A stretch of 64,000 bases of DNA from Streptosporangium sp. NBC_01756 (GCF_035917975.1 NZ_CP109130.1:1798001-1862000); one strand, 5' to 3'; shown: positions 1 to 9,340, counted from the first letter of the stretch. The notes: a model not told the origin generated them from the letters alone. A program made the numbers and translations.

Positions 1-389
1 GGGGGTCGCGCCTGCATGAGATGAACATCGAGGCCTTCCTCGACCAGGCGCGGGAGTACGACACGGCGGGCGACGTCCGCGACGGCCTGCTCAAGGTTCT
101 CAACCTGCTCGGCACCACCCATCCGTTCGCGGTCTCCCGGGTGGCCGAGCTGGACAAGTGGCGGCGCAGCGGCGAGTACGACACGATCATCGGTGGCGCC
201 TATCCCCACCGCGCCGACGACGCGAACGCCAAGATCTCCGAAGAGGTCCGAGCCGCCGCCAGTTCCTACCGCGAGTCCTGGTCACAGTCCCAGGACCCCT
301 TCATCGGCGTCCTGCGCGACGTGGCCGAGGGTGCGGTCAACGCCGGAGAGCGCATCTTCAACCGCTTCTCCCGCCGTGACGGCAACTAG
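1..389 (+). CDS. M48 family zinc metallopeptidase, C-terminal part
   Basis: The frame is already open at base 3 (G-S-R-L-H-E-M-N), so this is the 3' end of a gene that begins outside the window. About 129 residues are visible. The stretch THPFAVSRVAELDKW followed by GEYDTIIGGAYP is typical of the tail of actinobacterial M48 (HtpX-like) peptidases, which are membrane-associated zinc proteases involved in membrane protein quality control. The HExxH catalytic motif lies upstream and cannot be checked. The tail after the conserved part is hydrophilic and ends in a basic segment. A 13-bp hairpin terminator follows and separates the gene from the convergent kinase gene. Confidence 0.8.
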   Translation, partial: GSRLHEMNIEAFLDQAREYDTAGDVRDGLLKVLNLLGTTHPFAVSRVAELDKWRRSGEYDTIIGGAYPHRADDANAKISEEVRAAASSYRESWSQSQDPFIGVLRDVAEGAVNAGERIFNRFSRRDGN

Positions 390-402
390 ACGCAACCCAC
401 GA

Positions 403-433
403 AAAGGTCCAGAAGGCCATCTTCTGGACCTTT
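403..433. terminator. Hairpin terminator between convergent genes
   Basis: A perfect 13-bp stem (403-415 with 421-433) has a 5-nt loop. The arms end in AAA/TTT, so it can act as an intrinsic terminator for the M48 gene on the plus strand and for the kinase gene on the minus strand. Confidence 0.8.
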
Positions 434-453
434 CTGGCGACAGGCCGGCAGCC

Positions 454-2247
454 TCAGATCAGGAGAGCGATCGCACGTACGGCTGCCGCGCACAGGGCGA
501 CGAATCCGCCCAGCACGGCGAGTGCCCGCAGGCCCTCCTTGCGGAGTTCAGGGATCTCGGAGCTGATCCGCTCGACCTCACGCCCGATGATCCCGCCGCA
601 GACGACCCCGAACACGATGCCGGCGGCGGCGACGGGCGCGGGGCGCAGCCACCACTCCGGTGGTAGGGATCCACCGAGGATCAGCCACAGCACACCGCCT
701 GCGAACCCCGCCGCCGGCAGTCCCGGCCAGGCCAGCGCGGCCAGCAACGACACCAGGAAGGTCAACGGGAAGCTCACGACCCGCAGGGCGCCGCGGACCC
801 TGGCCGACGCGTGCTTCCTGACCAGCCAGTGCCCGACCCAGACCGTACGGGCCAGCACGGCGAAGACGCCGGTGACGGCGAAGGTGGCCAGCGGCCACAG
901 CAGGGTGGCCACCACGCACGGCACGGACAGCACGGCCAGCAGGATCAGCGCCGCGCTCCCCGCGGGCAACGGTCCCGTCCGGCCGCCCGTCGCGGCCCCC
1001 GGGCCCTTCGCCTGCCGCCTCTTGGACACCTTCCGGACGGACTTGGCCCCCGCCCCCGCCGCGCCGGATCCCGGCCGGGCTCCCCGGGCCGGCTCGCCTG
1101 CTCCGGAGGCCGGTCGCCCACCGCGCGTGCCACCGTCCGTCCCGGTGGCGGATCGCCCCGCCCGTACGGCACCGTCGGTCCCGGCTGCGGTCCGCCCCGG
1201 CCGCGGCGGCTCACCGGCCAGGGTGGCAGCCGCCCGGCCGCTGCGGGACGTCCCGTCTCCACCGGCGGCCGGACGCGTCACGCGTTCGACCGCGGACGGC
1301 TTGGCAGCCGACCGGCCGCCCTTCGACGCCTCGTCCCCCGCCTCACCCTTGGCCCCGGCCCTGGCCCGCGTCTCCGGCTTCTTCGCGGCACCGGAGCCGG
1401 CCCGCTCCGCGAGCAGCCGGCCCGTCTTCGGCGGTGCCGGATCGGAGGCGGCGGCTCGGGCGAGACGGGTGAGGCGGGCGGCGAGGAGAGCCGCAGTGGG
1501 ACGTTTGGCCGCCTCGCGATGGAGAGCGGCCCGGATCAGCGGGAGCAGGGATACCGGAATGCCCGTGAGATCGGCCTGACCGTTGAGGATGGCGTACATC
1601 TGCGCCTCAGCCGTACCGCGGCCGAACGTGGGACGACCGGTCGCGGCGAAGGCGACCGTGGCCGCCCACGCGTGCACGTCGGCGGGCTCGCCCACCGGCT
1701 CGTCCACGAAGAGCTCGGGAGCGGCGTAGCTCGGCGTGCCGAGGAAGGTGCCGGTCATGGTGAGCCGGGTGGCGTCCAGGACCTGGGCGATGCCGAAGTC
1801 GATCAGGACAGGTTCGTCCTCGGCGTTGACCAGCACGTTGGCGGGCTTGAGGTCGCGATGGACGACCCCGGCGGCATGGATGATCGACAGGGCGGTGGCC
1901 AGTCCCTGGGCGAGGGTGACCAGAGCGGTCCCCTGGAGCGGTCCGTCGCGTCGCACGCGTTCGAGGAGAGTGTCTCCCTCGATGTGCTCCATGACCAGAT
2001 AAGGCCGTTCGCACGCGAGATCGGCGTCGACGACACGCGCGACATAGGGGCTCTCGACCCTGCGGAGGGCCCGGACCTCACGCTCGAGCCGTATCCGGGC
2101 CTCTGAGTCGGCGTCGACGGCGTCATGGAGCATCTTGAGCGCGACGCCCTCACCTCGGCGGTTGGTGGCGAGATAGACATCCCCCATGCCGCCCCGTCCG
2201 AGGCGCTCCACCAACGTGTAGGAGCCGACGCGCCCGAGACGACCCAC
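454..2247 (-). CDS. Membrane-anchored serine/threonine protein kinase (PknB-like, no PASTA domains)
   Basis: This is a Hanks-type kinase of about 597 residues that phosphorylates Ser/Thr on unknown targets at the membrane. The glycine loop LGRGGMGDVYLA lies near residues 16-27, with the ATP lysine at about 38 (VALK), the catalytic loop HRDLKPAN at about 130-137 and DFG soon after. A low-complexity Ala/Gly/Arg/Pro/Thr linker with degenerate R-S/P-G-R units follows the kinase domain. The last 150 residues are strongly hydrophobic, with perhaps six membrane segments. No extracellular PASTA repeats are visible. I start at the GTG at 2247 because AGGAGG lies 4 nt upstream; the longer frame from an ATG at 2277 has no ribosome binding site. 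Confidence 0.85.
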   Translation of the reverse strand: MGRLGRVGSYTLVERLGRGGMGDVYLATNRRGEGVALKMLHDAVDADSEARIRLEREVRALRRVESPYVARVVDADLACERPYLVMEHIEGDTLLERVRRDGPLQGTALVTLAQGLATALSIIHAAGVVHRDLKPANVLVNAEDEPVLIDFGIAQVLDATRLTMTGTFLGTPSYAAPELFVDEPVGEPADVHAWAATVAFAATGRPTFGRGTAEAQMYAILNGQADLTGIPVSLLPLIRAALHREAAKRPTAALLAARLTRLARAAASDPAPPKTGRLLAERAGSGAAKKPETRARAGAKGEAGDEASKGGRSAAKPSAVERVTRPAAGGDGTSRSGRAAATLAGEPPRPGRTAAGTDGAVRAGRSATGTDGGTRGGRPASGAGEPARGARPGSGAAGAGAKSVRKVSKRRQAKGPGAATGGRTGPLPAGSAALILLAVLSVPCVVATLLWPLATFAVTGVFAVLARTVWVGHWLVRKHASARVRGALRVVSFPLTFLVSLLAALAWPGLPAAGFAGGVLWLILGGSLPPEWWLRPAPVAAAGIVFGVVCGGIIGREVERISSEIPELRKEGLRALAVLGGFVALCAAAVRAIALLI

Positions 2248-2398
2248 GTGACCTCCTGCGTCGGCCACATGGTCCAAGACCGCTGTGCCTATCGGGTTGC
2301 TCGCTCCCGCTCGCTTCCCTGCTCTCCAGCCATAGGAGACAACACCATAGCGGGCAGGTGTGACGAATTTCCGACGGCGCGCCGTACTCGCGGAAACA

Positions 2399-2995
2399 TC
2401 AGCGTGACCGGCGTCCGGCGTCAGGCGGCTCGGGGCGGGTGCCCTCCGGTCCGATCGGCGGCTGCGGCTGAGTCGTGACCGCCGCGGCCGGTGGCGGCTG
2501 GGCCGCGCTCTGCGGACTCCGCGTCGCGGACTCGTCCTCGATGGGCGGTACGTACGCCGGCGCGTTCTCGCGGTCCCGGCGGCGCTGCCTGCGCCGGCCG
2601 AAGATGAGGTGGTCCAGGCTGATCCGGCCCGCGCCCGCGGCGGCCAGCAGCAGCGCGGCCGAGCCCAGTGCCCCGACCAGTTCGAACCCGCCCTCCGAGA
2701 TGAACACGCCCTTGCGGGAGTGCACGAAGATGAACGCGCCGATCATGTCCACGGCGATCAGAAGACCGACGAGTGGGGTCAGCAGCCCCAGGATCAGCAG
2801 GATTCCCCCACCCAGTTCGACGGCCATGGCGAAACCGGCGGATATGCGGGGCATGGGCACGCCCGTCGAGGCGAACATGGCGGCGGTGCTGTCCAGGCCC
2901 CCGTTGCGGATCTTCTGCCACCCGTGCGCGATGAGGATGACGCCGAGGACGATCCGCGCGATCAGCGCCGCCAGGTCGTACAGGGACCGCCTCAT
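2399..2995 (-). CDS. DoxX family membrane protein
   Basis: This 198-residue protein opens with a typical DoxX segment (ARIVLGVILIAHGWQKI) and has four predicted membrane helices. A Pro/Gln-rich cytoplasmic tail of about 65 residues with a basic RRRQRRRDR hinge follows. DoxX proteins are small membrane subunits linked to thiosulfate or thiol redox and to membrane oxidoreductase complexes; the role here is not known. The gene overlaps the upstream small membrane gene by 4 bases (ATGA), so the two are probably translated together. Confidence 0.8.
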   Translation of the reverse strand: MRRSLYDLAALIARIVLGVILIAHGWQKIRNGGLDSTAAMFASTGVPMPRISAGFAMAVELGGGILLILGLLTPLVGLLIAVDMIGAFIFVHSRKGVFISEGGFELVGALGSAALLLAAAGAGRISLDHLIFGRRRQRRRDRENAPAYVPPIEDESATRSPQSAAQPPPAAAVTTQPQPPIGPEGTRPEPPDAGRRSR

Positions 2996-3183
2996 GACCG
3001 GCGCTCACGATCACGGAGCGGGCCGCCCAGCAGTGTGTCCAGCCCGGCGGTGGGCTCGGCCGACAGGGTCCGGCGGCGGGTGCGCCGCCAGCTCACATGT
3101 CCCCGCGATTCCAGCCAGAGCATCAGCCGATCGAAGCTGAACAACATAAGCGCGACAAGCAGGAACGTGATCACTATTTCCAT
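2992..3183 (-). CDS. Small single-pass membrane protein upstream of DoxX
   Basis: This 63-residue protein has one N-terminal hydrophobic helix (EIVITFLLVALMLFSFDRL) followed by a short, very basic tail (WRRTRRRTLS). I do not recognise a family. Its stop overlaps the start of the DoxX gene as ATGA, which is good evidence that it is translated and co-transcribed. The overlap suggests a small partner subunit of the DoxX protein; that is an inference. Confidence 0.55.
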   Translation of the reverse strand: MEIVITFLLVALMLFSFDRLMLWLESRGHVSWRRTRRRTLSAEPTAGLDTLLGGPLRDRERRS

Positions 3184-3336
3184 GAAGCCCAGTCAAACCA
3201 CAGAGGACCACCATTACATGGAGCGACACGCCGATACCCAGAGTAACCATCAAGGGGTGTGCCTCATCGGCCGCTCACGCCAGGGCGGCTCTCCTAGGAC
3301 GAGTACGTCCTCAGCCGTCGGGGTGCGGGAACGACG

Positions 3337-3381
3337 AAGGGTGTTGACGATCGAGGTGTGCCGAACGACCTCAACACCCTT
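3337..3381. repeat. 11-bp perfect inverted repeat upstream of the OCD-family gene
   Basis: AAGGGTGTTGA at 3337-3347 is repeated in reverse complement at 3371-3381, with a 23-nt gap. It lies in the divergent region between the DoxX operon (minus) and the OCD-family gene (plus). An operator or an RNA hairpin are both possible. Confidence 0.5.
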
Positions 3382-3460
3382 CCACCGCCTGTACGTGGAG
3401 ATCGACGACGAGACTCAGATCGGACTGATCCGCATCGAGCTGAAAGCATCATCCGCATGA
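3341..3460 (+). CDS. Possible 39-residue leader ORF coupled to the OCD-family gene
   Basis: A short frame starts at the GTG at 3341 and ends in a TGA that overlaps the ATG of the ornithine cyclodeaminase-family gene (ATGA at 3457-3460). Part of the product, LYVEIDDETQIGLIRIEL, looks protein-like rather than random. A perfect 11-bp inverted repeat (3337-3347 and 3371-3381) covers its start. There is no clear Shine-Dalgarno site. It may be a leader peptide, the remnant end of a lost gene, or chance. Confidence 0.25.
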   Translation: MLTIEVCRTTSTPFHRLYVEIDDETQIGLIRIELKASSA

Positions 3461-4440
3461 CTCGGATCCTCGCCCACCATGACTTGATCGCCCTACTCGA
3501 CCCGAACGCCTGCATCGAGGCTTTGCGCGATGGCTTCACCCGAAGCGATGCCGTGGCCATCCCGGGGCAGCGTATCCGTACCGACCTGCCGTTCCCGGGC
3601 ACCGCCACCGCACTGATCCCGGGACTGCTGCCCGGGATCGACGCCTACACGGTGAAGGTCAACGCCAAGTTTCCCGGAGCTCGGCCCGCTCTGCGCGGGG
3701 TCATCTGCCTGCACAGTGGCCAGGACGGCGAGCTGCTCGCACTGCTCGATTCGGCGACCATCACCGCTTGGCGCACCGGCCTGGCCGCGGCGCTCGGCAC
3801 CCACGTCCTGGCCGCCGACGCAGGGGAAAGTGCCGCCCTCGGTGTCATCGGCGCGGGGGCCCAAGCCGAGCTGATGGTTCTCGGCCTGCGGCGGCTTCGT
3901 CGCGTGAGCGGACTGGTCGTGTACGACGTCGACCCGGCCCGCGCGGTTTCCTTCGCCACCCGCCACGGCGGCCACAGCGCCGGCTCGGCTGCCGAGGTCG
4001 CCGCCCGCGCCGACATCGTCTTGCTCGCTACGTGGTCGCGCACCCCGCTGCTCCACCTCGCCGACACCCGGCCAGGGCAGCACATCACCAGCCTGGGCGC
4101 CGATGAACCCGGCAAGCAGGAACTCGCCCGCGACGTGCTGGAGACCGCCCTGCTCGCCGTCGACGACCGGTCGCTCGCTGCCGCCATGGGCGTGCTCGCC
4201 GCGGCCGGACTTCCAGCGGAGGCCGCTCATGCCACTCTCGGCGAGATCTTGCGCGGGGAGTGTCCCGGCCGCACCGATCCCGGCCAGCGCACCATCTACG
4301 CCCCCGTGGGGCTGCCGTGGCAGGACCTCGTCCTGGCCTGGCTCGCCTACCAGCAAGCCGAGCGCCGCGGTCTCGGTCTTGAGGTTGACCTCCTCGGCTC
4401 CTCATCCAGGTCGGTGTCGCCCGGGAAAAACCAGAGGTAG
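3457..4440 (+). CDS. Ornithine cyclodeaminase / mu-crystallin family protein
   Basis: This 327-residue NAD(P)-dependent enzyme belongs to the OCD/mu-crystallin family. Members convert ornithine to proline plus ammonia, or act as alanine dehydrogenases or ketimine reductases. The substrate lysine region VKVNAKFPG, the WRTGLAAALG segment, a Rossmann motif GVIGAGAQAEL and SLGADEPGKQEL are all visible. The start at 3457 (MTRILAHHDL) matches the family N-terminus. It lies close to proA and proB, which favours a link to proline metabolism, but it is on the opposite strand and a transposase remnant lies between. The exact substrate cannot be read from sequence. Confidence 0.85.
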   Translation: MTRILAHHDLIALLDPNACIEALRDGFTRSDAVAIPGQRIRTDLPFPGTATALIPGLLPGIDAYTVKVNAKFPGARPALRGVICLHSGQDGELLALLDSATITAWRTGLAAALGTHVLAADAGESAALGVIGAGAQAELMVLGLRRLRRVSGLVVYDVDPARAVSFATRHGGHSAGSAAEVAARADIVLLATWSRTPLLHLADTRPGQHITSLGADEPGKQELARDVLETALLAVDDRSLAAAMGVLAAAGLPAEAAHATLGEILRGECPGRTDPGQRTIYAPVGLPWQDLVLAWLAYQQAERRGLGLEVDLLGSSSRSVSPGKNQR

Positions 4441-4451
4441 GTCCTGTCGGG

Positions 4452-4612
4452 TCAGTGGTCGTAGGCGATCAGTGATGGGGTGATGGACCGGCCGGTGGCG
4501 CGGTTGTGCCAGATCGCGGCGGTCAGCGCGAGGATGCGCTGGGCGAAGCGGGCGGCGACGTCGCAACGGATCTCCGCACTCGTTCTGACCTTTAGGACAT
4601 ACTCGTCTAGCC
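4452..4612 (-). pseudogene. C-terminal remnant of an IS982-like DDE transposase
   Basis: Reading the minus strand to the TGA at 4454-4452 gives about 50 residues that include RFAQRILALTAAIWHNRATG and end in SLIAYDH. This tail is characteristic of actinobacterial IS982-type transposases. No N-terminal or catalytic part is present. The open frame runs back to the stop codon of proA, so most of the element has been deleted. The exact IS family is from memory of the motif and needs a search. Confidence 0.6.
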
Positions 4613-5902
4613 GCGGTCCCCGTCACCGGCCCTGGAGGCGATGACCGTACCCGCGCCGGTGCGCAGCTGCCCCTCTCCGGTGTAGACCCACTTGGTGGAG
4701 GTCAGCTCGGGGAGGCCCATGGGGCCGCGCGCGTGCAGCTTCTGGGTGGAGATGCCGATCTCGGCACCGAAGCCGAACTCACCGCCGTCGGTGAACCTGG
4801 TCGAGGCGTTGACCGCCACGGCGGCCGAGTCGACCAGGGCGACGAACCTGCGGGACGCGGTGACCGAGCGGGTGACGATCGCGTCGGTGTGGCCCGAGCC
4901 GTACTTCCTGATGTGCGCGACCGCGTCCTCCAGCGAGTCGACCACGGCGGCGGCGATGTCCAGCGAGAGGTACTCCTCACGGAAGTCCTCCTCGCCTGCC
5001 GGCACCACGTCGCCGTAGCCCGAGATCCGGGCGTCTCCGTGCACCGTCACCCCCTCCTCGGCCAGGGCGGCCAGGGCGCGCGGCACGAAGGCGTCGGCCA
5101 CGGCGGCATGCACCAGGAACGTCTCGGCGGCGTTGCACACCGAAGGCCGCTGGACCTTGGAGTTGAGCAGAATCGCGATCGCGAGGTCGATATCGGCGTC
5201 GGCGTCGACGTAGACGTGGCAGTTGCCCACCCCGGTCTCGATGACCGGGACCGTGGACTCCTCGACCACCGAGTCGATCAGAGATGCGCCTCCGCGCGGG
5301 ATCAGCACGTCCACCAGGCCACGAGCCCGCATGAGCTCCTTGACCGAGTCGCGGGTCTGGCCGGGGACCAGCTGCACCGCTCCCGCCGGGACCTCCGTAC
5401 CCGCCAGCGCGTCCTGCATGATCCTGACGAGGACCGTGTTCGACTCGTAGGCGCTGGACGATCCCCGCAGCAGGGTGGCGTTGCCGCTCTTCAGGCAGAG
5501 CGCGGCCGCGTCCACGGTCACGTTGGGACGGCCCTCGTAGATGATGCCGATCACGCCGAGCGGCACCCGGAGCTGACGCAGCTCCAGGCCGTTGGGCAGC
5601 GTGTTGCCCCGGATCACCTCGCCCACCGGATCGGGCAGGTCGGCGACCTGGCGGACCGCCTCGGCGATCGCCCTGACCCGGTCCTCGTCGAGCCGGAGCC
5701 GGTCGATCATGTATGCGGAGACGCCGTTCTGCCGGGCCTTCTCCACGTCCAGCGCGTTGGCCGTGACGATCTCAGCCGATCGGGCCACCAGGGCGTCGGC
5801 GATCACCCGGAGCGCGGTGTCCTTCGGAGCCCTCGGCAGCGGGGCCAGCTCGGCGGCGGCCTCTTTAGCCGCCCGGGCTACTTTCAGGAAGTCCTCGGAC
5901 AT
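4607..5902 (-). CDS. proA: Glutamate-5-semialdehyde dehydrogenase (gamma-glutamyl phosphate reductase)
   Basis: ProA reduces L-glutamyl-5-phosphate with NADPH to glutamate-5-semialdehyde, the second step of proline synthesis. The 431-residue length is normal. Conserved segments include the catalytic cysteine region [10 protein letters not shown], the glycine-rich [12 protein letters not shown] and [15 protein letters not shown] start at the ATG at 5902 because TTGGAG lies just upstream; the longer frame begins with a TTG at 5914. It follows proB closely and is certainly co-transcribed. Downstream is only the transposase remnant. Confidence 0.95.
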   Translation of the reverse strand: MSEDFLKVARAAKEAAAELAPLPRAPKDTALRVIADALVARSAEIVTANALDVEKARQNGVSAYMIDRLRLDEDRVRAIAEAVRQVADLPDPVGEVIRGNTLPNGLELRQLRVPLGVIGIIYEGRPNVTVDAAALCLKSGNATLLRGSSSAYESNTVLVRIMQDALAGTEVPAGAVQLVPGQTRDSVKELMRARGLVDVLIPRGGASLIDSVVEESTVPVIETGVGNCHVYVDADADIDLAIAILLNSKVQRPSVCNAAETFLVHAAVADAFVPRALAALAEEGVTVHGDARISGYGDVVPAGEEDFREEYLSLDIAAAVVDSLEDAVAHIRKYGSGHTDAIVTRSVTASRRFVALVDSAAVAVNASTRFTDGGEFGFGAEIGISTQKLHARGPMGLPELTSTKWVYTGEGQLRTGAGTVIASRAGDGDRG

Positions 5903-5919
5903 CTCGCGCTCCAATGGAA

Positions 5920-7053
5920 CTAGTGGTGGGGCTCCAGTATGACGATGTCGTCACGGTGGATGAGCTCGCGTTCATATTCCGGACCGAGGCTGGTGGCCAG
6001 CTCGCGGGTGGAACGGCCGAGCAGCTCCGGGATCTCCGCCGCGTCGAAGTTGACCAGCCCGCGGGCGACCACCCGGCCCAGCGGCCCGCACAGGTCCACC
6101 GGGTCGCCGGCGGCGAACTCACCGTCGACGGCGGTGACTCCGGCGGGCAGCAGCGACTTGCGGCGGCCCACCACGGCCTCGACCGCACCGGGATCCAGGT
6201 GGAGCCGCCCGCGGCCGGTGGTGGCGTGGGCCAGCCAGAGCAGGCGGGTGCCGGGGTGGCGGCCGTCCGGATGGAAGTAGGTGCCGACGTCGTTGCCCGC
6301 GAGGGCATGGGCGGCGTGCGCGGCCGCGGTCAGGACGACGGGCACTCCGGCGCCGGTGGCGATCCTGGCCGCCTGCACCTTGGTGACCATCCCGCCGGTG
6401 CCGACCGCTCCGCCCTTCCCCAACTCGACCCCGACCAGATCGTCCGGCCCGCGTACGTCGCCGAGCCTGCGGGCACCGGGGCGCCGCGGATCGCCGTCGT
6501 AGAGGGCGTCCACGTCGGACAGGAGCACCAGCGCGTCCGCGCGGATCAGGTGCGCGACCAGAGCCGCGAGCCGGTCGTTGTCGCCGAAACGGATCTCGTC
6601 GGTGGCCACGGTGTCGTTCTCGTTGACCACCGGGACGATGCCCAGCTCCAGCAGCCGGCCCAGAGTGCGCTGGGCGTTGGCGTGATGCGAGCGGCGCATC
6701 ATGTCGTCGGCGGTCAGCAGCACCTGGCCGACGCGCAGGCCGTACCGGGCGAAGGAGGAGGTGTATCGGGCGACCAGGACTCCCTGGCCGACCGAGGCGG
6801 CTGCCTGCTGGGTGGCGAGGTCACGCGGCCGGGCAGGCAGGCCCAGCGGGCCGAGACCGGCTGCGATCGCCCCGGAGGAGACCAGCACGACCTGCGTCCC
6901 GGTCCCGCGCCGGGCGGCGAGCACGTCGACCAGGGCGTCCACCCGGTCGACGTCGATCGTCCCCTGTGCGGTGGTGAGCGAGGACGAACCCACCTTCACG
7001 ACGAGGCGTGAGGCCGTACGGATCCGATCACGCACAGACTCCACAACACACAC
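5920..7053 (-). CDS. proB: Glutamate 5-kinase
   Basis: ProB phosphorylates L-glutamate at the gamma-carboxyl, the first and feedback-controlled step of proline synthesis. The amino acid kinase fold is clear: [10 protein letters not shown] at the N-terminus, [11 protein letters not shown], and [14 protein letters not shown]-terminal PUA domain follows (about residues 280-370). Start codons GTG at 7053 and GTG at 7044 are both possible; a GGGAG lies 4 nt before the first and 13 nt before the second. It sits 27 bp downstream of obg in the same orientation and a few bases upstream of proA. Confidence 0.95.
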   Translation of the reverse strand: MCVVESVRDRIRTASRLVVKVGSSSLTTAQGTIDVDRVDALVDVLAARRGTGTQVVLVSSGAIAAGLGPLGLPARPRDLATQQAAASVGQGVLVARYTSSFARYGLRVGQVLLTADDMMRRSHHANAQRTLGRLLELGIVPVVNENDTVATDEIRFGDNDRLAALVAHLIRADALVLLSDVDALYDGDPRRPGARRLGDVRGPDDLVGVELGKGGAVGTGGMVTKVQAARIATGAGVPVVLTAAAHAAHALAGNDVGTYFHPDGRHPGTRLLWLAHATTGRGRLHLDPGAVEAVVGRRKSLLPAGVTAVDGEFAAGDPVDLCGPLGRVVARGLVNFDAAEIPELLGRSTRELATSLGPEYERELIHRDDIVILEPHH

Positions 7054-7080
7054 CTTTCTCCCGAGAGCCGGGGTGAGCAG

Positions 7081-8433
7081 TTATCCGAGCCGGTTGTCGG
7101 TGCCCCGCGGCCCCTGGTGGACCGCTTCGGCGTTGAGCGTCGGCTGCCAGTCGAAGATGTAGCCGTTCTCCATGGACCCGATGATCACCTCGGCCCCGGC
7201 GGTGGCTCCGGCCTTGGTGAGCTCCTCCTCGACACCGAGCCGTTCCAGCCGGTCTGCCAGGTAGCCGACCGCCTCGTCGTTGGTGAAGTCGGTCTGGCGG
7301 ATCCAGCGCTCCGGCTTGACCCCGGTGACCTGGAAGGTGTTGTCGTCGACCCGGCGCACGGTGAAGCCCGCGTCGCCGAGCTGCCTGGGCCTGATGACCA
7401 GGCGGGTCGGCTCGACCACCGGCGCGGCGGCCCGGGCGGCGGCGACCATCTCGCCCATGGCGTAGGTCAGCTCCTTGAGGCCCTCGTGAGTGGCCGCGGA
7501 GATCGAGAAGACCCGCAGTCCCCGCTCCTCTAGCATCGGCCGGACGATGTCGGCCAGGTCGCGGGCATCGGGCACGTCGGACTTGTTGAGAACGGCCAGC
7601 CGCGGACGGTCCTCCAGCTTGCCGTACGCCTTGAGCTCGGTCTCGATCGCCTCGTAGTCGCTGATCGGGTCGCGGCCGGGCTCCATGGTGGCGCAGTCGA
7701 TCACGTGCACGAGCGTGTTGCACCGCTCGACGTGCCGCAGGAACTCGTGGCCCAGGCCCTTGCCCTCCGACGCGCCGGGGATGAGACCGGGCACGTCGGC
7801 GACGGTGAAGATGGTGTCACCCGCGGTCACCACACCGAGGTTGGGCACCAGGGTGGTGAAGGGGTAGTCGGCGATCTTCGGCCGGGCCGCGGAGAGCGCG
7901 GCGATGAGGGACGACTTACCCGCGCTCGGGAAGCCCACCAGCGCCACGTCCGCGACGCTCTTCATCTCCAGCATCACGTCGAGCTCGTCACCGGGCTCGC
8001 CGAGCAGCGCGAAGCCGGGGGCCTTGCGCTTGGCGGAGGCCAAGGCGGCGTTGCCGAGCCCGCCGTGCCCGCCTTCGGCGATCACATAGCGGGTGCCGGC
8101 GCCGACCAGATCGATCAGGACCTCGCCGGTGTCGGCGTCCTTGACCACGGTGCCGTCGGGCACCGGAAGGATGATGTCGCCGCCGTTGGCACCGTCCCGG
8201 TTGGCGCCCGAGCCCTGCTTGCCGTTGTCCGCCTTGCGGTGCGGACGGCGGTGGTACTCCAGCAACGTGGCGGTGTTCGGGGCGACTTCCAGGATCACAT
8301 CGCCACCGCGACCGCCGTTGCCGCCATCGGGGCCACCCAGCGGCTTGAACTTCTCCCGATGCACAGAGGCGCAGCCATGTCCCCCGTCACCGGCCTTGAT
8401 GTGCAGGACCACCTGGTCCACAAAGTCCGGCAT
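7081..8433 (-). CDS. obgE: Obg family GTPase
   Basis: This is an essential GTPase acting in 50S ribosome assembly and in coupling growth to nucleotide state. Its 450 residues show the three expected parts: a glycine-rich Obg fold ([14 protein letters not shown], residues 1-160), a G domain with [19 protein letters not shown] and NKSD, and a C-terminal OCT domain. AGGAGGG lies just upstream of the ATG. The gene is conserved next to rplU-rpmA and proBA in actinobacteria. A hairpin between rpmA and obg suggests partly independent transcription. Confidence 0.96.
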   Translation of the reverse strand: MPDFVDQVVLHIKAGDGGHGCASVHREKFKPLGGPDGGNGGRGGDVILEVAPNTATLLEYHRRPHRKADNGKQGSGANRDGANGGDIILPVPDGTVVKDADTGEVLIDLVGAGTRYVIAEGGHGGLGNAALASAKRKAPGFALLGEPGDELDVMLEMKSVADVALVGFPSAGKSSLIAALSAARPKIADYPFTTLVPNLGVVTAGDTIFTVADVPGLIPGASEGKGLGHEFLRHVERCNTLVHVIDCATMEPGRDPISDYEAIETELKAYGKLEDRPRLAVLNKSDVPDARDLADIVRPMLEERGLRVFSISAATHEGLKELTYAMGEMVAAARAAAPVVEPTRLVIRPRQLGDAGFTVRRVDDNTFQVTGVKPERWIRQTDFTNDEAVGYLADRLERLGVEEELTKAGATAGAEVIIGSMENGYIFDWQPTLNAEAVHQGPRGTDNRLG

Positions 8434-8479
8434 GTCTGCCCTCCTACCCGTCTGCGGAAATATCCGCTTACAACACCAA

Positions 8480-8512
8480 CAGGGGTGGACCGCTGTATGC
8501 GATCCACCCCTG
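8480..8512 (-). terminator. Hairpin between rpmA and obg
   Basis: A 10-bp perfect stem CAGGGGTGGA (8480-8489) pairs with 8503-8512 around a 13-nt loop. It lies in the 103-bp space after rpmA. It is likely a terminator or attenuator separating the ribosomal-protein pair from obg. No long T tract is present. Confidence 0.6.
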
Positions 8513-8536
8513 CCGTTAACGTCTGTCGGTGCGGAT

Positions 8537-8794
8537 CTACTCCGCGACCGGGACGATGCTCACTGCGCGACGACCGCGCTTGACACCGAACTGCACGTGA
8601 CCCGCGGCCAGTGCGAACAGCGTGTCATCGCCACCGCGGCCGACATTGTCGCCCGGGTGGAAGTGGGTGCCGCGCTGGCGGACGATGATCTCACCGGCGT
8701 TGACCAGCTGACCGCCGAAGCGCTTCACGCCGAGCCGCTGTGCGTTGGAGTCACGGCCGTTCCGAGTGGACGACGCGCCCTTCTTGTGTGCCAT
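8537..8794 (-). CDS. rpmA: 50S ribosomal protein L27
   Basis: The 85-residue protein starts [20 protein letters not shown], the conserved flexible N-terminus that reaches the peptidyl transferase centre. It has no cleavable N-terminal extension of the Firmicutes type. [10 protein letters not shown] and [10 protein letters not shown] are also typical. It follows rplU by about 19 bp, so the two are co-transcribed. Confidence 0.98.
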   Translation of the reverse strand: MAHKKGASSTRNGRDSNAQRLGVKRFGGQLVNAGEIIVRQRGTHFHPGDNVGRGGDDTLFALAAGHVQFGVKRGRRAVSIVPVAE

Positions 8795-8813
8795 CTCGCA
8801 AAACTCCCGAAAC

Positions 8814-9116
8814 TCAGGCCTGGTCGATGCCGGTGATCTTCACCTGCGTGTACCGCTGGCGGTGACCCTGGCGCTTCTTGTAGCCGCTCTTGTTCTTGTA
8901 CTTGAGGATCCGGATCTTCGGACCCTTGGTCTCACCGAGGATCTCGGCGGCAACCATGAACTTGCCCGCCTCGGTGGTCACGTCGCCATCGTTGACGACG
9001 AGCACCGTCGGCAGCGAAACCGTGGAACCGACCTCACCGGCGACCTTGTCCACCTCGAGGACGTCACCGACGGAGACCTTCTGCTGCCTGCCGCCGCAAC
9101 GAACGATCGCGTACAC
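8814..9116 (-). CDS. rplU: 50S ribosomal protein L21
   Basis: This is a 100-residue ribosomal protein that binds 23S rRNA. The N-terminal [17 protein letters not shown] and C-terminal [17 protein letters not shown] are diagnostic. It begins with GTG at 9116 preceded by GAAGAAGGG. It is first in the rplU-rpmA pair. The 216-bp space upstream must hold its promoter, because a hairpin overlaps the end of the upstream rne gene. Confidence 0.98.
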   Translation of the reverse strand: MYAIVRCGGRQQKVSVGDVLEVDKVAGEVGSTVSLPTVLVVNDGDVTTEAGKFMVAAEILGETKGPKIRILKYKNKSGYKKRQGHRQRYTQVKITGIDQA

Positions 9117-9307
9117 CGCGGAACCCTTCTTCTGACTACTTGCTCGCCGGATGCTGCGCCCCGCAGCCGACTATGGTCACTGATTGACCGACGGACCAGG
9201 TAGGCGCGCGAACAGGGCACGCCACGAGCGCACCGGTTCACCAGAGTACCGGATTACCGGTGCCCTGGTCGAACCGGGCGGAACGTCGGAGGTCGCCGAC
9301 CTGACGG

Positions 9308-9340
9308 TCGGCTAGGTCTTACCTGTGCCGACCTAGTCGG
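9308..9340 (-). terminator. Possible hairpin at the 3' end of rne
   Basis: GGCTAGGTC near 9310-9318 can pair with GACCTAGTC at 9330-9338, with one G-T pair and an 11-nt loop. It overlaps the rne stop codon. It is modest in strength and has no T tract. Confidence 0.35.

Noticed and set aside
2421-3014. Alternative 197-codon frame overlapping the DoxX gene
   Set aside because: The DoxX frame has clear membrane helices and an ATGA overlap with its upstream partner; this frame gives an Arg/Gly-rich product.
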